Source: Melitaea cinxia (taxonomy: Eukaryota; Arthropoda; Insecta; Lepidoptera; Nymphalidae). Taken from it: DNA of 64,000 bases. The position numbers and the translations under genes were made by a program. The DNA lies in the NCBI RefSeq assembly GCF_905220565.1, contig NC_059397.1, forward strand, positions 19,035,001 through 19,099,000, in the 5' to 3' direction. The notes beneath the pieces are model-generated. The model saw nothing but the letters and a program-made list of their open reading frames with translations, made no database searches and was not told where the DNA came from. This document shows, one piece after another, positions 59,801 through 64,000 of this stretch. Numbering within the stretch: the first letter of the stretch is position 1; each line of letters begins with the position of its first letter.

Positions 59801-62003
59801 GAAAAATTCTGTGCAGATAAACACAAAAATAGGTAAATTAAATAGCCGGTATATAAATACATATATACTAATATAAAAAATTACCAATTTACGAATATAA
59901 ACGAAGTAAAAACATAAAAATAAAAACTTACCTCCGCAAAAAAAAAATCACGTAAGTGGTCGCATGGGGTCAGCGCTCTAGAGAAAAGCGACCAGTGCAT
60001 ATGCTTAGATGTTCTGGAAGCGACTGATTTGCGTACCCTGAGGGAAGTTACGAAGCTAGAGTGAGCGTGGGCGCGCTCAAATCTCTCAAAAATATATATT
60101 TTTCAATTTGAAATGGCCGTGACCCCATGCGCCTAATTAAGGGTTAAAAATATGACAACTGAGTTAACTACCACTTGGTCGTTTCTGCATAGGAATTAAT
60201 AAATCTGGGTTCAATAAAGATGTTTCATATATTTATAAGTATGACTTTTCCAATTCCAAAAATTTCCAAAAACGTCTTTCCATGTCTATTGTGATCTATT
60301 CAAATGGTTTATTATTATGATAACACTTTCACACAAACCTTAATACGTAAAAAACCAAAACAAACAAACATTGTTGCCGGCCGGCGAAGCACATGACATC
60401 TGACTGATGACACAATAGGAATGAACGTGCGCCCCCCGTGCGGACTGCGTAAAAGCGGCCAGGTGGTAGTTGAACGCATGTACGTCGTGTTATTTTACAA
60501 AACAGCAGTAGTTGTCTTCTTTTACTTGACAAAAGTACAAGAAATGAGGTGATATTTGTATTTTTTATTTTGCCATGTTGTAAAATATAAAGTTTTTAGT
60601 TAGTTGCTGCAATAAAAAAAAATTCTCAAAATTGTAGTTAACTTTTTTTACTTTGCACCCGTCGATATACAAAGTAGAAGGGTGTTTTAAATTTAACTAA
60701 AAGTTATGAATGTTATAATTGCAAGAGTAATTAATAAGCGTAATCTAAATCTTTATTGATTCAATAAACTTTTAGTTATAATTAAAGAAATATATAATTT
60801 TTAATAAAAGAAAATACTATCTGAAAATATATACATAATGTTGACTGATTTTTCTATTTTTTATCTTCTTACTGTACCTACGAAGCTGTGCTATTTTACA
60901 ATTTCACTGTCTAGACCTATCTAATAAACTCGTGCTGCAAATATATGCGCTCAGAGATAATATCAGAAGAAATGTTTGTCTTCCAGTGGTTTAGCGTGTG
61001 TAATTTACGACCAGAAAATTTCGATAATTTAATACCCAATTTTTATGTTGGATCTTAAATTATTTATAACAGGATCAACGTAATTAATGAATTCGCTCGT
61101 AAAAAGGCATTTATCTAAAATCTTCTTGTTTCAGGAAAAAGAACCGAATAGCGGAATCATTGAAAATGCTGGAAAGGTGCATATCTCTGGAGCCTCGTTT
61201 TGTACAAGCACATTTAGAATTGCTGCACATCATTCCCGAGGATGAAAAAAGGCCTACTTTAGACAGGCTCTTGGAATTAGAGCCCAAGAATTGGGAGCAT
61301 TATCATCTTTACGGAAATTGGTTGAAAGGAAGAGGTAAAAGACTCTTTACAGATTTCTATATATGATAATAGCTGCTTAATCCTCCCCACCCTTATAACT
61401 TAGGGGTATGAAAAATAGATGTTGGCCGTTTCTCAGACCTACCCAATATGCACAAAAAAATTCAGAAAAATCGGTCCACCCGTTTCAGAGGAGTATTTTA
61501 ACTAACATTGTGATACGAGAATTTTATATATAAGATTAAGGACTTCTATAATATATAGTAAAAATATATTTACTTTTTCTTTTTAATTATTTGAAGTGCA
61601 ATGATATGTGATGCAATATGATATGGATAAATCATTAAAATAAGCTATAAATATTTTCAGTAAACAGTTAAAGTCCAAATAACTATGTGTTACACAATTA
61701 CCTACATTTCAATCCCCTTTTTTTAATATATCGAGAAACAAATAAATGCTTCATACAGAATAAATACAAAAGTGGATTTAGTATAATGTTCTCTTACTTT
61801 AAAAAAAATGTATGTTTTAGATAGATGCAAATTTTAACTTTCCTTCCAGGTCTCTGGCCGCTGTCACTAGCGTACCACACATCAGCGATACGACTGTCCT
61901 TGGACAAAGATGGTGAACGAGGAGCGTTGCCGTCGCTACGAGCTGCGTGTCTCATATTAAGGAGTGCAGGACAAAGGGCTAGACTACTGCAGCTTCTTAC
62001 TAG
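50301..62003 (+). CDS. Tmtc1: Tmtc1-like gene, partial: ten exons of a transmembrane O-mannosyltransferase with TPR repeats
   Basis: TMTC proteins are ER multi-pass enzymes that O-mannosylate cadherin domains. Exons join in a single frame (~490 codons): 50301-50374, 52242-52376, 52766-52936, 53540-53729, 54411-54532, 55969-56133, 56803-56916, 57755-57898, 61135-61334, 61850-62003, all with GT/AG. Diagnostic stretches: GVVGRADVLACVFFLLSLLL, MLAKETGLTALLFNLIFDIY, CPWTLSHDWQMGSIPLI (DUF1736 region), and 'LPASNLLVTVGFVVAERVLY', then RNRDW. The TPR part follows with PHNAKLHYNFANFLKD and HNNLGTLVLASG. The TPR and DWQ..GSIPL wording is closest to TMTC1. The N-terminus, including the acidic catalytic loop, lies upstream of the window. 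The final exon may splice on at 62004 (GTATTG) or read through to a TGA at 62008-62010; family length favours more exons downstream. Confidence 0.85.
50781..50927. repeat. Imperfect (GT)n microsatellite
   Basis: GT-rich with GC and CT interruptions, in the intron after exon A. Open frames here on both strands are artefacts of the repeat. Confidence 0.95.
51559..51899 (-). mobile_element. Non-autonomous Helitron-like element in Tmtc1 intron A-B
   Basis: Plus strand starts CTAGCTGTGCCCGCGACTTC and ends TAGTATAGA, i.e. TC..CTAG on the minus strand. About 340 bp, similar to 47080-47422. Confidence 0.8.
52242..52376 (+). CDS. Tmtc1: Tmtc1 exon B
   Basis: Acceptor TTTTATTTTAG, donor AAG|GTAAAC. 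Encodes SSRRRVWSSVVLAALSMLAK and the helix after it. A SINE starts about 20 bp after the donor. Confidence 0.85.
52395..52545 (+). repeat. tRNA-derived SINE S1 close to the exon B donor
   Basis: A box 'cgttggcgcactttgtagtg', B box GGGTTCGATTCCCACCCCG, short tail 'gaacgaccgtgtgtgtattg'. Confidence 0.75.
52766..52936 (+). CDS. Tmtc1: Tmtc1 exon C
   Basis: Acceptor TTCATCCAG, donor CAG|GTAATT. Encodes a basic stretch, helix GLLVLVLLAAARLALLQG and a luminal loop ending FHPSFTIR. Confidence 0.85.
53190..53510 (+). mobile_element. Non-autonomous Helitron-like element ending 29 bp before exon D acceptor
   Basis: TCTATACAAATAATAAAATT to 'aagtcgcgggcacagCTAG'. Contains a short (GTCT)n run. About 320 bp. 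Confidence 0.8.
53540..53729 (+). CDS. Tmtc1: Tmtc1 exon D
   Basis: Acceptor CTGTTTCAG, donor GAG|GTAATG. Encodes FNWWLLLCPWTLSHDWQMGS and helix LMTCAALIALLALSY. Confidence 0.9.
54060..54205 (+). repeat. Family T SINE fragment in intron D-E
   Basis: 'aacacggtcagtcggagacg' and 'aacggtcaatttttgatatg' match the tRNA-like 3' half and tail of 48771-48880. Confidence 0.7.
54411..54532 (+). CDS. Tmtc1: Tmtc1 exon E
   Basis: Acceptor CTTGTTATAG, donor AAG|GTATTA. Encodes VFGLLLLVIPYLPASNLLVT and GFVVAERVLYIP. Confidence 0.9.
54732..54840 (+). repeat. tRNA-derived SINE S1, truncated
   Basis: 'tttgtagtgtccctgctttc' to 'gagtctgggtgtgatatatg'. Confidence 0.65.
54868..55215 (+). repeat. SINE family C followed by LINE tail B
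   Basis: 54868-55095: 'acgcgttggcgcaaaagtca', 'gacatgacaaacatttgtat', 'gtacacctgatagcgatcgt'. 55115-55215: 'ggagcagcgtggtgaattaa' to 'tgggatattacaggctgaag'. Confidence 0.65.
55785..55910 (+). repeat. LINE 3'-region fragment in intron E-F
   Basis: 'tattacagtccactgctgaa' and 'tctgttctccgcaatcctca' ... 'gatcgtcggttcagcggacg' match a common lepidopteran LINE end. It stops ~60 bp before exon F. Confidence 0.6.
55969..56133 (+). CDS. Tmtc1: Tmtc1 exon F
   Basis: Acceptor GCTATTACAG, donor TAG|GTGAGA. Encodes the last predicted helix (LLVLSVAVLVAAGAA) and RTYMRNRDWRTRETLL leading to the TPRs. Confidence 0.85.
56803..56916 (+). CDS. Tmtc1: Tmtc1 exon G (TPR)
   Basis: Acceptor CGATTTGCAG, donor GAA|GTAAGT. 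One TPR: NAKLHYNFANFLKDMEQQEN with AIKHYKEAL. Confidence 0.9.
57478..57720 (+). mobile_element. Non-autonomous Helitron-like element ending 34 bp before exon H acceptor
   Basis: TCTATACTAATATTATAAAC to 'aattgcgggtcacagCTAG'. 243 bp. Confidence 0.75.
57755..57898 (+). CDS. Tmtc1: Tmtc1 exon H (TPR)
   Basis: Acceptor ATATTTACAG, donor TAG|GTAGGT. TPR-like WPSYASAHNNLGTLVLASGR, then HFLQALKYNRDHVNAHYNLA. The second helix of the first repeat is short. Confidence 0.85.
57899..58652. other. Intron H-I, left part
   Basis: AT-rich; possible SINE traces at ~58310-58400. Nothing certain. Confidence 0.45.
58874..60147 (-). mobile_element. Internally deleted piggyBac element
   Basis: TTAA target copies at 58874-58877 and 60144-60147; 17-bp TIR CCCTTAATTAGGCGCAT at both ends, inverted. 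GCATGGGGTC occurs again subterminally at ~58918 and ~59962. The coding region runs on the minus strand and lacks its centre. Confidence 0.9.
59140..59862 (-). pseudogene. piggyBac transposase remnants
   Basis: The N-terminal part (59862-59530) has the acidic LLEWLEVSNDEQDVASSASE and 'EEFADSQVISSE' type sequence. The C-terminal part (59290-59173) has RGRCSLCPRKNDKK..CHMC, then YCVDC, the Cys-rich zinc-binding end of piggyBac transposases. The catalytic DDD core between them is deleted, so it is inactive but could be mobilised in trans. Confidence 0.8.
60669..61134. other. Intron H-I, right part
   Basis: AT-rich, ending in the exon I acceptor. No repeat recognised. Confidence 0.5.
61135..61334 (+). 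CDS. Tmtc1: Tmtc1 exon I (TPR)
   Basis: Acceptor CTTGTTTCAG, donor GAG|GTAAAA. Encodes RIAESLKMLERCISLEPRFV and a more divergent repeat (LLELEPKNWEHYHLYGNWL). Confidence 0.8.
61850..62003 (+). CDS. Tmtc1: Tmtc1 exon J
   Basis: Acceptor TTTCCTTCCAG, donor TAG|GTATTG. Encodes PLSLAYHTSAIRLSLDKDGE and SLRAACLILRSAGQRARLLQ. If not spliced here, the frame ends one codon later at TGA 62008-62010. Confidence 0.75.
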
Positions 62004-62187
62004 GTATTGAACTAAACTAACCAATGACGACAAGTTGACACAATTGTCACAGCACTGGCTATTGAGCTTACGGTTCCATATCCACTCAAAAAAAGAAACT
62101 ATTGCTGATCATATAGATATTTGTCGTTGTCTAGACGTTTGTGCCTGTTCCATAGAAGAAAATTCTACTGGGGGCCATTTAGTATGA
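62004..62187. other. Possible SINE C remnant after exon J
   Basis: 'gtcacagcactggctattga' and 'atttgtcgttgtctagacgt' resemble SINE C at 54868. Confidence 0.45.
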
Positions 62188-63440
62188 AAAAATGACAATA
62201 TTCTGGATGTAGATGGTGTGGTAGTGGATGACTATTCTGGCATGGAAGTTATAATAATAACCATACCTGCGCGTGTCCTTTCGGCCACCGCTGATTTACA
62301 AATAATCACTGTCTACTTACCGCCCGATCCCGCTCGCTTACCCTCTAACATAAATATTTTGGTAAAAATGATGGAAAGTTTATACAAGTTAAATAACTCT
62401 AATAATTATTTATTAATTGGAGATTTTAATCTTCCGTGCGTAGCATGGAATTATTGCGGTCCCAGGTACTTAAAACTTTCTACTACTGAAGTGCAAAATT
62501 CGAGTATTGATCTAATTGAAAATCTAACGTTTTTGGGCATGAAACAATACAACTTATTAAGGAACTATGCGGGAAATACTTTGGACCTAGCCTTTTCTAA
62601 TCGGCCTTTGAAAGTGACGGAATGTACACATCCCCTTTCAAATATGGATAAAGCTCACCCACCCTTTACGATTGATATTTTGGACCTGAATATAACTCCA
62701 CTCGTTGAATCCACGGAACCTAGACTTAATTATAGAAAAGGCAACTATGATAGCTTAAACAAATATCTTAGCGAATTGCATTGGGAAACTATACTGAATT
62801 CAAACACAATAGACGGTATGCTCGATAACTCTTACTTCTGTATAAACGAATCTATTTCTAAATATATACCATTTTCAAAGCGAAACGGCACTAAACGTAA
62901 ATATCCTGTCTGGTATAGCTCAGCGTTGATAAATATAATTAAGGAAAAATCAAAGGCACATAAGCTATGGAAAAAATTTAATAACTATCGTGATTACAAT
63001 GAGTTCTGTATACTGCGTCATAGACAAAAGGAAGTACAACGTTTATGTTATGATAGATATATTAATAACATACAAAACTCTATAAAAGAAAATTCAAAAG
63101 CATTTTGGTCATACATAAAATCTATTCGTGGTAGCTCTAATTATCCAAAAATAATGACTTACAATAATAGGAAATATGTGGATGGACAATCTATTTGTGA
63201 GGCTTTCAGTGTATTCTTCCGGGGTGTTTTTGGCACTGGTTCAGTCACAAATTTTGCTTTAAGCGATGAAGGACATACGCCTGCGTTGGACTCGATTTCA
63301 AAGCTGCACATTGATAAAAACACAGTAGAAAAGTCTTTATTACAATTAGATATTAACAAAGGAGCAGGCAGCGATGGTATACCTTCACTGTTTTGGCGTG
63401 AGTGTGCTAAACAACTATCAGCCCCAATTACTTTTATCTA
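62188..63440 (+). pseudogene. LINE ORF2 fragment: endonuclease and start of RT, cut by a Helitron-like repeat
   Basis: Open from just after a TGA at 62185-62187. Endonuclease motifs: ITVYLPPDP, YLLIGDFNLPCVAW and NTLDLAFSN. The final catalytic His motif reads NMDKAHPPF instead of the usual SDH, so it is altered. A linker follows, then the beginning of RT, 'INKGAGSDGIPSLFWRECAK'. The LINE sequence stops near 63440 where another repeat begins; the palm domain is missing. A different family from the 24.5-kb LINE, judging from sequence. Confidence 0.85.
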
Positions 63441-63442
63441 TA

Positions 63443-64000
63443 TCTATAATATATATAAAAGCGAAAGGTCACTCACTCATCACGAAATCTCCGAAACTAT
63501 AACACCTAAAAACTTGAAATTTGGCAGATAGGCTCCTTATAGGACGTAGACATCCGCTAAAAACGGATTTTACGAAACTCGACCCCTAAGGGGGTAAAAC
63601 GGGGGTTGCAAGTTTGTATGAAAGTCCTATGTTTTTAAAGTAAGAGACTTGAAATTTAAAATCTATACTTTATAGATGGTGAGAAGATGTCCAAATAATG
63701 TAACTTTAGAAATCAACTCCCTTTTGGGGTTATAACGGGGGATGGTAGGTTGACTCACTCATTACGAAATCTCCGAACTATAACAGCTACAAAGTTGAAA
63801 TTTGGCAAGTAGGTTCGTTATAGGCATAGACATTCGCTAAGAACGGATTTTATGAAACTCGACCCCTAAGGACATAAAACGGGGGTTGGAAGTTTGTATG
63901 AAAGTCCGATGTTTTTAAAGTAAGAGACTAAAAATTTAAAATGTATGCTCTTTATATGGTGAAAAGGTGTCCACATAATGTATCTTTAGAAATCAACTTG
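63443..64000 (+). mobile_element. Helitron-like repeat with 282-bp tandem units, running off the window
   Basis: Units starting 'ctcactcat(c/t)acgaaatct' at ~63472 and ~63754, each with 'gaaactcgacccctaagg' and 'aagtttgtatgaaagtcc'. It begins with an AT-rich TCTATAATATATATAAAAG next to the broken LINE. Confidence 0.7.

Larger units (their letters stand above)
58653..60668. mobile_element. DNA element with 24-bp TIRs, host of a piggyBac
   Basis: ATATCGACGGGTGCAAAGTA.. at 58653-58676 is exactly inverted at 60645-60668. Without the piggyBac insert it would be ~0.74 kb. No transposase of its own seen. Confidence 0.75.

Overview
This is nuclear DNA from a moth or butterfly (Lepidoptera), and probably a nymphalid-type butterfly. 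The evidence is an AT-rich, intron-rich sequence full of characteristic lepidopteran repeats. These include Helitron-like elements ending in a GC-rich hairpin plus CTAG, several tRNA-derived SINEs, LINE tails reading 'aggcctatgtccagcagtggac', MITEs with AACCGACTTC ends, and piggyBac remnants. The species cannot be named from the sequence alone. I found one host gene. Almost everything else is mobile DNA, much of it nested.

Region by region. 0-9 kb: a gag-like LINE ORF1 (minus), a Helitron-like element carrying a MITE, SINEs, and a 2.5-kb retroposed-looking block holding an open reading frame for a viral superfamily-1 RNA helicase of the alphavirus-like supergroup. That block has a poly(A) end and a 12-bp flanking repeat. 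9-13 kb: a 0.5-kb near-perfect palindrome and a 130-bp tandem array. 13.3-18.1 kb: a decayed autonomous Helitron (minus) with a DUF6570-like module, a putative cysteine-peptidase module, an HUH Rep and a PIF1 helicase, broken by stops. 20.2-21.7 kb: a transposon-type gene of uncharacterised family split by two inverted LINE tails. 24.5-27.7 kb: a Helitron-like element that received a LINE with an intact RT ORF and a second poly(A)-tailed insert. 27.7-30.1 kb: a composite element with 30-bp terminal inverted repeats, 182-bp internal inverted arms and a 117-bp tandem array rich in ATGGCGG motifs. 30-50 kb: mostly unassigned AT-rich sequence with SINEs, a hairpin MITE, and two copies of a SINE that keeps a full tRNA-like cloverleaf.

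From 50.3 kb to at least 62.0 kb the plus strand carries ten consecutive exons of a TMTC-family gene, closest to TMTC1. It is an ER multi-pass membrane protein followed by TPR repeats; the family O-mannosylates cadherins. Splice phases join in one frame across all ten exons. The 5' exons lie outside the window. The introns hold Helitrons, SINEs, an internally deleted piggyBac nested in another TIR element, and a broken LINE. Two Helitron-like copies end only about 30 bp upstream of splice acceptors.

Most interesting items: the virus-derived helicase ORF, the peptidase-bearing Helitron and its stop codons in catalytic motifs, the tRNA-like SINE, the composite TIR element with ATGGCGG arrays, and Helitron ends abutting Tmtc1 splice sites. 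All family assignments come from reading motifs; no database search was run.
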